From Chryseobacterium daeguense DSM 19388 (GTDB lineage Bacteria > Bacteroidota > Bacteroidia > Flavobacteriales > Weeksellaceae): a stretch of DNA of 64,000 nucleotides. The DNA lies in the NCBI RefSeq assembly GCF_000430825.1, contig NZ_KE387263.1, forward strand, positions 1-64,000, given 5' to 3'. How positions within the stretch are numbered: the stretch's first letter is position 1; every line of letters starts with the position of its first letter. The notes beneath the pieces are model-generated. The model saw nothing but the letters and a program-made list of their open reading frames with translations. It ran no database searches and was not told where the DNA came from. This document shows positions 8,957-17,275 of the stretch, one piece after another. A program made the translations under genes and the position numbers.

Positions 8957-9835
8957 ATGAAATTTAAAGGTTATGCTTTAGGAATTACTTCAGCCGTGTC
9001 ATATGGACTGATACCTATCTTCATCATACCTATAAAGCAGGCCCATTTTCCGCTGGACATTACTTTATTTTATAGATTTTTATTTTCGGCATTGATGATT
9101 GGTGGCTATTTACTTTATTCAAAAGAAAAATTTTCTATCAATAAAAAGGAAGGGTTAATTTTGGTCATCCTCGGTTTGTGCTATGCATTTTCCTCAGAAT
9201 TTTTATTTTTAGGATATGATTATCTCACCCCCGGAATTGCCTCTACTGTACTTTTCATTTACCCGGTCATAGTAGCGTTGATCATGTTTTTCTTTTTTAA
9301 AGAAAAATTAAACAGGTTCTCCATACTCTCACTGGTATTTGCTTTTGCAGGTGTAATCATTTTATGCTTAAAAGAAAATAGTATGGAGATCAATTATTTG
9401 GGACTTGGAATTGTGATGCTAAGCTCACTTTTCTATGCTCTCTATATGATCATCGTAAATAAATCGAATATTAAAGTTTCCGGATTTAAACTTTCATTTT
9501 ATTCCATGCTTTTTACTTCAATATTTTTTATGATTAAAGCATTTATAGGAAAAGAATCATTTGTAATTCCTTCTACAACATTATTTTTAAACTTTATCAT
9601 TTTTGCTTTTCTTACCACAGTAATTTCAACATTATGTCTTGTTTTTGCCATAAAAAGTATCGGCTCTACCGCAGCAGCAATTTTGGGTGCATTGGAACCG
9701 GTAGTTGCTGTATTGGTAAGTGTGTTAATTTTTCATGAAGAATTTACTTTTAATTTATTGATCGGGATTACTCTAATACTTTTCGGAGTAATTTTAAATG
9801 TTTTGGCCGGAAGTAAAAAAATTGTTCATTCTTAA
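8957..9835 (+). CDS. EamA/DMT-family inner-membrane transporter
   Basis: A 292-residue protein with ten hydrophobic segments in two homologous halves, each an EamA domain. The second half ends with the typical GSTAAAILGALEPVVAVL helix-nine segment. Members of the drug/metabolite transporter superfamily export or import small metabolites such as amino acids; the substrate cannot be predicted here. The start is placed at ATG 8957 (MKFKGYALG) and not at the ATG at 8912, because the earlier codon lies in the capB terminator and adds a non-conserved leader. It stands as its own unit, with the radical SAM gene having its own promoter. Confidence 0.85.
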   Translation: MKFKGYALGITSAVSYGLIPIFIIPIKQAHFPLDITLFYRFLFSALMIGGYLLYSKEKFSINKKEGLILVILGLCYAFSSEFLFLGYDYLTPGIASTVLFIYPVIVALIMFFFFKEKLNRFSILSLVFAFAGVIILCLKENSMEINYLGLGIVMLSSLFYALYMIIVNKSNIKVSGFKLSFYSMLFTSIFFMIKAFIGKESFVIPSTTLFLNFIIFAFLTTVISTLCLVFAIKSIGSTAAAILGALEPVVAVLVSVLIFHEEFTFNLLIGITLILFGVILNVLAGSKKIVHS

Positions 9836-9852
9836 AAATTAAAATAACTTTG
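9822..9852 (+). promoter_or_regulatory. Promoter of the radical SAM gene
   Basis: TAACTTTG at 9845-9852 matches the -7 consensus and TTG at 9822-9824 sits at -33 spacing. Predicted transcription start is about 10 bases before the TTG start codon, so the leader is very short. Confidence 0.65.
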
Positions 9853-9866
9853 CAAAAATTTTACTG

Positions 9867-12059
9867 TTGAAAGATCTGCTTCTTATCACTCCGCCTTTTA
9901 CCCAGCTCAATACTCCTTATCCTGCAACAGCTTATATTAAAGGTTTTTTGAATACAAAAAATATTTCAAGCTACCAGATTGATTTAGGAATTGAGGTTAT
10001 CCTGGAATTATTTTCCAGAGACGGAATTCAGAAAATCTTCAATAAAGAAATTGATTTACAGGATATTTCAGAAAATTCACAGCGGATATTTGCACTGAGA
10101 GAAGAATATTTAAAAACAATTGATCAGGTAATTTCTTTTCTTCAGGGTAAAAATCCTACACTGGCAAGACAAATCTGTTCCATGAATCTTTTACCGGAAG
10201 CTTCAAGATTCAATCAGCTTGATGACATGGAATTTGCTTTCGGGAATATGGGATTACAGGATAAAGCTAAACATTTGGCTACCTTATATTTAGAAGATTT
10301 ATCTGATTATATTGTTGAAAACATTGATCCCGATTTTGGCTTCAGCAGGTATGCCGAAAGATTAGGCAAAAGTGCCAATTCTTTTGATGAATTATATTCA
10401 AAATTATTAGCAAATGAGACTTTTATTGATGATTTTACTTTAAAAATTTTAAAGGAAAAAATAGAATTAGTCCAACCAAAGTTAGTTTGTTTTTCTGTTC
10501 CTTTTCCCGGAAATTTATATGCGGGATTTCGGTGTGCGAAATTTATCAAAGAGAATTATCCTCATATTAAAACAGCCATGGGAGGCGGCTTTCCCAACAC
10601 AGAACTGAGAGAAGTAAAAGACAAAAGGGTTTTTGAATTTTTTGATTTCATCACTTTAGATGATGGCGAGCTTCCCATTGAACTTCTTTATCAAAATATA
10701 ACTACTGAGGTGGCTGGGCCTGTCGAAGCCAAAAGGACATTTTTAATTGAAAATCAAGAAGTAGTTTATAAAAATAATTCTAAAATAGCTGATTATAAAC
10801 AGTCAGACATCGGAACACCGGATTATACTGATTTACAGTTAGATAAATACATTTCTGTCATTGAAATTGCTAACCCGATGCACAGCCTATGGAGCGACGG
10901 CAGGTGGAATAAACTGACGATGGCACACGGCTGCTACTGGGGAAAATGCACTTTTTGTGATATCTCTTTAGACTACATTAAAATTTACGAACCCATTTCT
11001 GCAAAGATTCTGGTCGACAGAATGGAAGAATTAATTGCAACAACCGGAGAAACCGGGTTTCATTTTGTGGATGAAGCTGCTCCACCGGCTTTGATGCGAG
11101 AAGTTGCGTTAGAAATTTTACGCAGAAATCTTGTAGTAACCTGGTGGACTAATATTCGATTTGAAAAAAGTTTTACTAAAGACTTATGTTTTTTGTTGAA
11201 ACTTTCTGGCTGCGTTGCTGTTTCAGGCGGCCTTGAAGTGGCGAGCGACCGATTATTGAAATTAATTGATAAAGGGATTTCCGTAGAACAGGTTGCACAG
11301 GTAACAAGAAATTTTACGGAAGCCGGAATCATGATTCATGCTTACCTGATGTATGGCTATCCTACTCAGAATGTTCAGGAAACAGTAGATTCTTTGGAAA
11401 TGGTACGGCAGCTTTTTGAAATGGGAATTTTGCAAAGTGGATTTTGGCATCAGTTTGCAATGACTGCTCATTCGCCAGTCGGGATCAATCCGGAAGAATT
11501 TGGAGTAACCCCGATAAGGCAGGAAATTTTATTTGCCAATAACGATGTGGATTTTACAGACAAAACAGGAATTGATCATGGAAAGTTTAGTTTCGGTTTG
11601 AAAAAATCTTTGTTCAATTATATGCACGGAATTAATTTTGAGCTTCCCCTTCAGGAATGGTTTGATTTTAAAATTCCGAGAACTACAATTCACCCGGATT
11701 ATATTCACGACTGTTTACTGGAAGATGAGGATTTTAAATTTAAGGCCAATTCAAAAATTATATTTCTAACAAAAAACGTAATCGCTGAGAATCGCATAAA
11801 AACAAAAAAGAAATATTCCGGGACGTATACTGAACTTACATTCCACTTAAAAACCAATATTGTAAAGGTTGAAATGCAACAGGAAATTGCAGAATGGTTT
11901 ATAAAAGTACTAAAAGAAAACTCAATTGAAAATCCGAAAAAGATTAATCTTCAGCAACTTAAAATAAATTTTGAGGAAAATTTTGAAGATTTTGAATTAT
12001 TTTGGTTCTCAAAACCGATGCAGCAGTTAAAGGAAAATGGTGTGATTTTGAGTCTGTAG
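9867..12059 (+). CDS. B12-binding-type radical SAM protein, orphan
   Basis: A 730-residue protein starting with TTG (MKDLLLITPPFTQLNTPYP), the usual N-terminus of cobalamin-binding radical SAM enzymes. The region to about residue 300 is the B12-binding-like part, with VCFSVPFPGNLYAG and a GGGFPN loop. The radical SAM core follows, with cysteines 356, 361 and 364 in GCYWGKCTFCD. The spacing read is C-x4-C-x2-C, one longer than the classic motif, confirmed at codon level. GLEVASDRLLKLIDKG and the HAYLMYGYPTQ strand continue the barrel. Substrate unknown: no precursor peptide or biosynthetic partner is adjacent. The TTG start is supported by the promoter just upstream. Confidence 0.82.
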   Translation: MKDLLLITPPFTQLNTPYPATAYIKGFLNTKNISSYQIDLGIEVILELFSRDGIQKIFNKEIDLQDISENSQRIFALREEYLKTIDQVISFLQGKNPTLARQICSMNLLPEASRFNQLDDMEFAFGNMGLQDKAKHLATLYLEDLSDYIVENIDPDFGFSRYAERLGKSANSFDELYSKLLANETFIDDFTLKILKEKIELVQPKLVCFSVPFPGNLYAGFRCAKFIKENYPHIKTAMGGGFPNTELREVKDKRVFEFFDFITLDDGELPIELLYQNITTEVAGPVEAKRTFLIENQEVVYKNNSKIADYKQSDIGTPDYTDLQLDKYISVIEIANPMHSLWSDGRWNKLTMAHGCYWGKCTFCDISLDYIKIYEPISAKILVDRMEELIATTGETGFHFVDEAAPPALMREVALEILRRNLVVTWWTNIRFEKSFTKDLCFLLKLSGCVAVSGGLEVASDRLLKLIDKGISVEQVAQVTRNFTEAGIMIHAYLMYGYPTQNVQETVDSLEMVRQLFEMGILQSGFWHQFAMTAHSPVGINPEEFGVTPIRQEILFANNDVDFTDKTGIDHGKFSFGLKKSLFNYMHGINFELPLQEWFDFKIPRTTIHPDYIHDCLLEDEDFKFKANSKIIFLTKNVIAENRIKTKKKYSGTYTELTFHLKTNIVKVEMQQEIAEWFIKVLKENSIENPKKINLQQLKINFEENFEDFELFWFSKPMQQLKENGVILSL

Positions 12060-12101
12060 ATTTTTATATTTTAATTATCAAAAAATATTATCCATCTGGT
12101 G

Positions 12102-12175
12102 GTTTGTCATTCCTTAAGAATCTAGCTTCCGATTTTAGCAAAACGCGATGTTGAGATTCCTACGGGATGACAAAC
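12102..12175. repeat. Intergenic inverted repeat, GTCATTCC family
   Basis: Arms GTTTGTCATTCC and GGATGACAAAC enclose a degenerate centre with AGAATCT and GAGATTCCTACGG words. It belongs to the dispersed family also seen at 31261, 42826, 48606 and 49424. Confidence 0.75.
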
Positions 12176-12204
12176 TAAGTTGAAAAAATTTAATTTTTAT
12201 AATT

Positions 12205-12255
12205 TTGGCTAAAGCCAATTGGATTTATATATTCTAAAACGGGCTAAAGCCCGTT
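12205..12255. repeat. Two GGCTAAAGCC hairpins
   Basis: TTGGCTAAAGCCAA at 12205-12218 and AACGGGCTAAAGCCCGTT at 12238-12255 form two small GC-rich hairpins with the same TAAA loop. They lie between two converging genes and could terminate transcription, although T-runs are weak. Confidence 0.7.
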
Positions 12256-12267
12256 CCTACTGATAAT

Positions 12268-13089
12268 TTATTTTTCAATACCGTCTTTCATTAATTGTCC
12301 GGCTTCCACTTTACCCTGAACTTTAATAAAATTGGGATCCATGATAGCCATTCGTTCTGCAATAGCTTTGTAAGTCGGAAACTTTAAAATAGATGCACGG
12401 CCGGACATTTCTCTGTAAATTGTAAAAGTTTTTCCTCCGGCTGATTTCAATTGTTTCGTGGTAGTGATATACCGTCCAATAAATTTACTTTTTGCATCAT
12501 AAATTTCAATATCCACAAAAGTTTTATCCATAATGGTATCTTCCGAACCGAAACTTACCGGTAAATTTGTAAAATAACCTACTGGTCTTCCATTACTTAA
12601 AATTTCACCGACATTATTGACTGTAATATTCAGCTTATCAATTTTGCTTCTGATAGAATAAGCTTCTTTGGTTTTCGCATCTAAATTTCTTTTGGGGGGT
12701 TTAGAAAAAAGATCATCCAAATTTTTGATATTAATTCCTTTATTATCAATAATTTTCAATCCTTTAACACAAGTATATACTGCAGATTTTTCATCACCCG
12801 AAAATGCTGACGGAGAAATATAATCCAATTCCAGTACTTTTTCCTGATTGTAAATCCTTTTTAATTTAATATAGCTGTCCCGTACAGAATCCACTATACT
12901 TTTATCTACAAACTCTATTGTATAAATGGGTGTTTCTTTTAAATCCATAAAAGTGTAAATATTGGATTTATTAGAAATTTTTGCGACATGCGTTCCGTCC
13001 AGGGTTACAATACCTCTTTTAGTTTTAATAATTTGGGCATTAAGCAGGATTCCCAAAACTGTAAATAAAATGATTAAACTTCTCTTCAT
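12268..13089 (-). CDS. Secreted protein of unknown function
   Basis: A 273-residue protein with a signal peptide (MKRSLIILFTVLGILLNAQ, cleavage after NAQ likely). The mature part is hydrophilic, rich in Lys, Ile and Asp, with no cysteine pattern, membrane helix or sorting domain that I can recognise. The N-terminal phrase on a 'label' strand (KRGIVTLDGTHVAKISNKSN) and several short beta-strand-like stretches suggest a beta-rich periplasmic protein. It follows atpC on the same strand but is separated by a terminator. No function is proposed. Confidence 0.75.
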   Translation of the reverse strand: MKRSLIILFTVLGILLNAQIIKTKRGIVTLDGTHVAKISNKSNIYTFMDLKETPIYTIEFVDKSIVDSVRDSYIKLKRIYNQEKVLELDYISPSAFSGDEKSAVYTCVKGLKIIDNKGINIKNLDDLFSKPPKRNLDAKTKEAYSIRSKIDKLNITVNNVGEILSNGRPVGYFTNLPVSFGSEDTIMDKTFVDIEIYDAKSKFIGRYITTTKQLKSAGGKTFTIYREMSGRASILKFPTYKAIAERMAIMDPNFIKVQGKVEAGQLMKDGIEK

Positions 13090-13116
13090 AAAATCAGATT
13101 CTTACATGAAATAAAA

Positions 13117-13140
13117 AAAGTGTAACCAAAGTTACACTTT
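13117..13140 (-). terminator. Terminator of the atpDC operon
   Basis: A perfect 10-bp stem AAAGTGTAAC/GTTACACTTT with a CAAA loop and a following T-run on the minus strand, 30 bases past the atpC stop. Confidence 0.85.
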
Positions 13141-13169
13141 CTTGAAAATATATTTAGCTTTTCATTTAA

Positions 13170-13451
13170 TTATTCACAAAGGATAATCCCTTTATTATGA
13201 TTAAATTCTACAACACCGCTCTTGATAGGATAAGAAAAAACTGAGTCTTTTTCATTTTCTTTGGTAAAATATTTTGCATAAGCTTCGTCTACAGACTTTG
13301 TATACAATTTTACATTACCGCCGATTAAAGAAGAAACAATTCCCGCGTGGTTGGTCATGATGTGGAATTCACCATTTTTCCCAGGCAGTAATACAGAGTC
13401 TACCTCCCCTTCAAAAACTACGTATTCTGGTGTTAAAATTTTTATATTCAT
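13170..13451 (-). CDS. atpC: F1 ATP synthase epsilon subunit, beta-sandwich domain only
   Basis: A 93-residue protein with the epsilon N-terminal beta-sandwich: MNIKILTPEYVVFEGEVDSV, then LLPGKNGEFHIMTNHAGIVSSL. In E. coli epsilon is about 139 residues and has a C-terminal helical hairpin that inhibits ATP hydrolysis; that domain is absent here, as is common in Flavobacteriia. Epsilon is part of the central stalk and sits on gamma. The gene lies 78 bases after atpD, and the rest of the atp genes are not nearby, so the ATP synthase genes are split as is usual in this phylum. Confidence 0.93.
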   Translation of the reverse strand: MNIKILTPEYVVFEGEVDSVLLPGKNGEFHIMTNHAGIVSSLIGGNVKLYTKSVDEAYAKYFTKENEKDSVFSYPIKSGVVEFNHNKGIILCE

Positions 13452-13464
13452 TTCTTTTTAGATT

Positions 13465-13507
13465 AAAGAGTAAAGAGAAGAGAAAAAAGAGAGTGTCTTT
13501 ACTCTTT
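13465..13507 (-). repeat. Hairpin between atpD and atpC
   Basis: 12-bp perfect arms (AAAGAGTAAAGA and TCTTTACTCTTT) with a purine-rich 19-base loop occupy most of the atpD-atpC spacer. It could tune the beta:epsilon expression ratio by stabilising or ending the message; that is inference. Confidence 0.7.
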
Positions 13508-13529
13508 TTTCTTTATTCTATTTTTCTAA

Positions 13530-15038
13530 TTAAGCGTTATCAGCTAACATTTTTTGTCCTGCCTCGATAGCTTCTTCGATAGTTCCTTTCAGGTTGAAAG
13601 CAGCTTCCGGTAAGTGATCCAATTCACCATCTATGATCATGTTGAATCCTTTGATGGTATCTTTGATGTCTACCAATGATCCCGGAATACCTGTAAACTG
13701 TTCTGCTACGTGGAAAGGCTGAGATAAGAACCTCTGAACTTTTCTTGCACGGTAAACCACAGATTTATCTTCTTCAGAAAGTTCTTCCATACCAAGGATT
13801 GCGATGATATCCTGAAGTGCTTTGTATCTCTGAAGAATTTCTTTTACTCTCTGAGCACAGTTATAATGTTCTTCACCGATGATTTCCGGAGCAAGAATTC
13901 TTGAAGTAGAAGCCAATGGATCTACCGCCGGATAAATACCTAATGAAGCAATTTTTCTATCTAGTACTGTAGTTGCATCCAAGTGAGCAAACGTAGTTGC
14001 AGGAGCCGGGTCAGTTAAGTCATCCGCAGGTACATAAACTGCCTGTACTGAAGTAATTGAACCATTTTTAGTAGAAGTAATTCTTTCCTGCATCGCACCC
14101 ATTTCAGAAGCAAGCGTTGGTTGGTAACCTACCGCAGACGGCATACGACCAAGAAGTGCAGATACCTCAGAACCAGCCTGTGTAAAACGGAAGATGTTGT
14201 CTACGAAGAAAAGTACGTCTCTACCCTGTCCGCTTTCTCCACCGTCTCTGTAGTACTCAGCTAATGTAAGACCAGAAAGCGCTACTCTCGCTCTTGCACC
14301 TGGCGGCTCGTTCATCTGTCCGAAAACGAATGCAGCTTTAGAATCTTTCATTACTTCTAAATCTACTTTAGAAAGATCCCAGCCTCCGTTTTCCATAGAG
14401 TGCATGAAATCTTCACCATACTTGATGATTCCTGATTCTAGCATCTCTCTTAAAAGGTCATTTCCTTCTCTCGTTCTTTCACCTACTCCGGCGAAAACTG
14501 AAAGACCTCCGTGTCCTTTTGCAATATTATTAATTAACTCCTGAATCAATACTGTTTTACCTACACCGGCACCACCGAACAAACCAATTTTCCCCCCTTT
14601 TGCGTAAGGCTCGATAAGGTCGATTACTTTAATACCTGTAAATAAAACTTCCGCAGAAGTTGAAAGTTGATCAAATTTTGGAGCTTCTCTGTGGATAGGA
14701 AGACCTCCTTCCTTAGAAATATTTTGAAGCCCGTCGATAGCATCACCAACAACGTTGAATAGTCTTCCGTTCACAGCCTCACCGATTGGCATTGTAATAG
14801 GATTTCCGTATCCGATTACATCCTGCCCTCTTTTAAGACCATCAGTAGCGTCCATTGCGATACATCTTACTGTATCCTCTCCAATATGCTGTTCTACCTC
14901 TAAAACTACTTTTTCACCGTTATCTTTTGTAATTTCTAACGCGTCATAAATGCTGGGAACTGCTTCCACATCAGTAAAGACAACGTCGATTACCGGACCA
15001 ATAATTTGAGAAATTTTACCTTTAATTTGGTTTGCCAT
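13530..15038 (-). CDS. atpD: F1 ATP synthase beta subunit
   Basis: A 502-residue catalytic subunit. It has the P-loop GGAGVGKT at 155-162, GERTREGNDL from 186 with the catalytic Glu, the Walker B strand in DVLFFVDNIFRF, and a late MEELSEEDKSVV equivalent to the DELSEED helix. Length is standard. It makes ATP from ADP and phosphate in the F1 hexamer on the cytoplasmic face. ATG 15038 is preceded by a clear Bacteroidota promoter. It forms a two-gene operon with atpC. Confidence 0.98.
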   Translation of the reverse strand: MANQIKGKISQIIGPVIDVVFTDVEAVPSIYDALEITKDNGEKVVLEVEQHIGEDTVRCIAMDATDGLKRGQDVIGYGNPITMPIGEAVNGRLFNVVGDAIDGLQNISKEGGLPIHREAPKFDQLSTSAEVLFTGIKVIDLIEPYAKGGKIGLFGGAGVGKTVLIQELINNIAKGHGGLSVFAGVGERTREGNDLLREMLESGIIKYGEDFMHSMENGGWDLSKVDLEVMKDSKAAFVFGQMNEPPGARARVALSGLTLAEYYRDGGESGQGRDVLFFVDNIFRFTQAGSEVSALLGRMPSAVGYQPTLASEMGAMQERITSTKNGSITSVQAVYVPADDLTDPAPATTFAHLDATTVLDRKIASLGIYPAVDPLASTSRILAPEIIGEEHYNCAQRVKEILQRYKALQDIIAILGMEELSEEDKSVVYRARKVQRFLSQPFHVAEQFTGIPGSLVDIKDTIKGFNMIIDGELDHLPEAAFNLKGTIEEAIEAGQKMLADNA

Positions 15039-15058
15039 TGCTAAATTTTTTCTTGGTG

Positions 15059-15088
15059 CAAATATAATGATTCTTGATTAACCCGCAA
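15059..15088 (-). promoter_or_regulatory. atpD promoter
   Basis: On the minus strand TATATTTG (15059-15066) matches the -7 consensus with a TTG 19 bases upstream. The predicted leader before the atpD ATG is about 15 bases. Confidence 0.7.
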
Positions 15089-15124
15089 TTGGTAAAAAAC
15101 AGATTTTTATCATACTTTTGGGTC

Positions 15125-15230
15125 AATGTAGCAATATACCAATTTAGCAGTTTACTAATCAAATTATTGATAGCAGAATTTAGTTTGTATTACACGTTGT
15201 TAAATTGCTACATTGTTATATTGTTACATT
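15125..15230. repeat. Imperfect inverted repeat upstream of ribF
   Basis: AATGTAGCAATATA at 15125-15138 pairs with TATATTGTTACATT at 15217-15230 (one mismatch), with further TTAAATTGCTACATTG words between. It fills the divergent atpD-ribF spacer; no protein is encoded. Confidence 0.6.
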
Positions 15231-15249
15231 AATTTAGTACATTATTTCC

Positions 15250-15257
15250 TATATTTG
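15250..15257 (+). promoter_or_regulatory. ribF promoter -7 element
   Basis: TATATTTG matches TAnnTTTG. It lies 20 bases before the TTG start of ribF and supports that start. Confidence 0.6.
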
Positions 15258-15276
15258 CAGTCAAATTTTTTTCATT

Positions 15277-16197
15277 TTGAAAGTTTTCAAAAATTTTACA
15301 GATTATTCTTCTCAAAAGCCTTTGGCACTGTCTTTAGGTATGTTTGACGGGGTACATCTCGGCCATAAAAGTATTATTGATGAATTAATAAAAATTGGTT
15401 CCGGGAACAATCTTGAGACCGCTGTGCTTACTTTCTGGCCGCATCCGAGGTTTGTTTTTAATCCTGATGAAGATTTAAAACTTCTGAATACCCTGGAAGA
15501 AAAGAAATTTTTAATGGAAAAATATGGTATCGAAAATTTATTTTTAAAAGAATTTGACGAGGATTTCAGAAACCTTACGGGTGAAGAATTTGTCCGCCAG
15601 ATTTTAATCGAAAAGCTGAACGTAAAATATCTCATTATAGGCTACGACCATTCTTTCGGAAAAAATAAAAGCGGAAACTTTGAACTGCTTCAAAAATTAT
15701 CCAAAGAGCTTGATTTTGAAGTGGAACAAATGGAAGCCATCAATATTCACGAAAATAATATCAGTTCCACGAAAGTGCGTAATGCCCTTCTGGCTGGTCA
15801 TATCAAGGAAGCCAATGAAATGCTGGGGTATTCCTACTCTGTTTCCGGAACGGTAGCTCATGGAAAAAAAATAGGCAGAACTATTGGTTATCCTACAGCC
15901 AATATCGAAACAGATTCCATTAAACTTTTACCTAAAAAAGGCGCTTACATTGTTGAAGTTTTTGTAAATGATCAGCAATATAAGGGAATGCTGAGCGTTG
16001 GAACAAATCCTACAGTGAACGGAGAGAAATTGACCGTTGAAGTGTATATTCTTGATTTTGAAGGTGATATTTATGATCAAAAAATCACTGTGAAATTCAG
16101 GGATTTCCTTCATGACGAAATAAAATTCGAAGGGCTTGAAAAATTAATTGAAAGACTGGATGAAGATAAAAGGCTAACGCAAGAATTCATCTTTTAA
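15277..16197 (+). CDS. ribF: Bifunctional riboflavin kinase / FAD synthetase
   Basis: A 306-residue protein. The N-terminal FAD synthetase domain has the nucleotidyltransferase HxGH motif in GMFDGVHLGHKSI (27-30) and ISSTKVRNALLAGHI, the ISSTxIR motif. The C-terminal flavokinase domain has GRTIGYPTAN near residue 200 and NPTVNG. It phosphorylates riboflavin to FMN and adenylates FMN to FAD in the cytoplasm. The start is TTG at 15277: it gives the family-typical MKVFKNFTDY N-terminus and sits about 15 bases behind the promoter, and no ATG fits better. Confidence 0.96.
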   Translation: MKVFKNFTDYSSQKPLALSLGMFDGVHLGHKSIIDELIKIGSGNNLETAVLTFWPHPRFVFNPDEDLKLLNTLEEKKFLMEKYGIENLFLKEFDEDFRNLTGEEFVRQILIEKLNVKYLIIGYDHSFGKNKSGNFELLQKLSKELDFEVEQMEAINIHENNISSTKVRNALLAGHIKEANEMLGYSYSVSGTVAHGKKIGRTIGYPTANIETDSIKLLPKKGAYIVEVFVNDQQYKGMLSVGTNPTVNGEKLTVEVYILDFEGDIYDQKITVKFRDFLHDEIKFEGLEKLIERLDEDKRLTQEFIF

Positions 16198-16232
16198 TAA
16201 AAGACAGCTTCACGATGTGAAACTGCCATTAT

Positions 16233-16685
16233 TTATTTCAAAACTTTCAAGTATATTTCCTGGGTTTGCCCGGATAAGCTTACATTGGGGAACTTTTTGT
16301 CAAAATCAATAAACAAATCTCCTTTTTTGTTTACTTGTCCGTCTCCATTTGAATCCCATTTTAATGTTATATAATAATTTACCGGTCCCGCAGGCTTAGG
16401 ATTTATACGGTTTTGGGCATCATCAGGAATTGGCAAATCAATAGTAAACGGAACAGATTTCTGTTCATATTCTTTTTCAGAAATTAATGTAGCCGGTGCA
16501 ACAACAAGAAACTTATCGTGACCATGTAAGCTCACTGTAAATTTAGGGTTTGTAATCACCGTATTTTCCGAACCGTTAAACTGAAGTTTTATTGTTTTTT
16601 GAGCTGTTTGTTTTTTTTGATCCATTGCTGTACAGCTTAATAGAGACATGGCTCCTGCTGCTGCTAGTAAAAAATAATTTCTCAT
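16233..16685 (-). CDS. Small lipoprotein, unknown function
   Basis: Starting at the second in-frame ATG (16685; the other is at 16694) gives a 150-residue protein with a lipobox in AMSLLSCTAM, so it is exported and lipidated on Cys. The mature part is beta-rich with a YbaY-like appearance (FTIDLPIPDDAQ, YYITLKWDSNGDGQVNKKGD). The DSNGDGQVNKKGD segment resembles a calcium-binding EF-hand loop, which may be chance. It ends 35 bases from the convergent ribF gene. No function assigned. Confidence 0.75.
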   Translation of the reverse strand: MRNYFLLAAAGAMSLLSCTAMDQKKQTAQKTIKLQFNGSENTVITNPKFTVSLHGHDKFLVVAPATLISEKEYEQKSVPFTIDLPIPDDAQNRINPKPAGPVNYYITLKWDSNGDGQVNKKGDLFIDFDKKFPNVSLSGQTQEIYLKVLK

Positions 16686-16759
16686 TTGTATCATTTTTTG
16701 TAATTAATAAAATTAGTCTTGATTTATACAAATTCCATACCTCAGTTCATTTTTAAGAT

Positions 16760-17122
16760 TTAATCCTTTTCAGAACCGTTGATTTCATTTTGAGCTTTTT
16801 TTGTTAAAGATTTAAATACCAATTCATACGACTGGTCGATAAGTTTTAAAATCAAATCTTTCTTTAAACCATCTGTAAGAACGGAATTCCAATGGGTTTT
16901 GTTCATGTGATATGCCCCGGTGATCTGTGGATGCTGCTCTCTAAGCTCTGCGCTCCACTCCGGATCGGTTTTTACATTGACTGATAGTGGCTGTCTTTCA
17001 AGGCTCATCAATAAGAACATTTTTGTACCTACTTTCATCACAAGCGTTTCATTATCAAAGGGAAAGCTTTCCGTAACACCTTTTTTGGAAAGACAATAAT
17101 CCAGAATTTCGTTGGCATCCAT
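16760..17122 (-). CDS. MmcQ/YjbR-family protein
   Basis: A 120-residue cytoplasmic protein of the MmcQ/YjbR (DUF419) family. Diagnostic segments are CLSKKGVTESFPFDNETLV, the KMFLLMSLE strand, an SVNVKTDPE strand, and the late YHMNKTHWNSVLTDG. Length is typical. The fold is CyaY-like and some members are called DNA-binding, but no biochemical role is established. It stands alone between the lipoprotein and a divergent gene. Confidence 0.88.
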   Translation of the reverse strand: MDANEILDYCLSKKGVTESFPFDNETLVMKVGTKMFLLMSLERQPLSVNVKTDPEWSAELREQHPQITGAYHMNKTHWNSVLTDGLKKDLILKLIDQSYELVFKSLTKKAQNEINGSEKD

Positions 17123-17170
17123 TGTTATAAGTAATTGGTAATTAGTAATGAGTAATTTTTATGATTCATT

Positions 17171-17192
17171 GATGCTTCTACGGCTCAGCATC
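17171..17192. repeat. Solo half-site of the CTTCGACAGGCTCAGC repeat family
   Basis: GATGCTTCTACGGCTCAGCATC resembles one arm of the paired palindromes at 17960, 20757 and 28581, but no second arm is present nearby. Confidence 0.5.
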
Positions 17193-17275
17193 TGAATTTT
17201 CTTTATTTTAATATAAAACTTTCCACCAAATTTAGTAAATTTAAGAAAGAAACATCATCACACAAACAATATATT

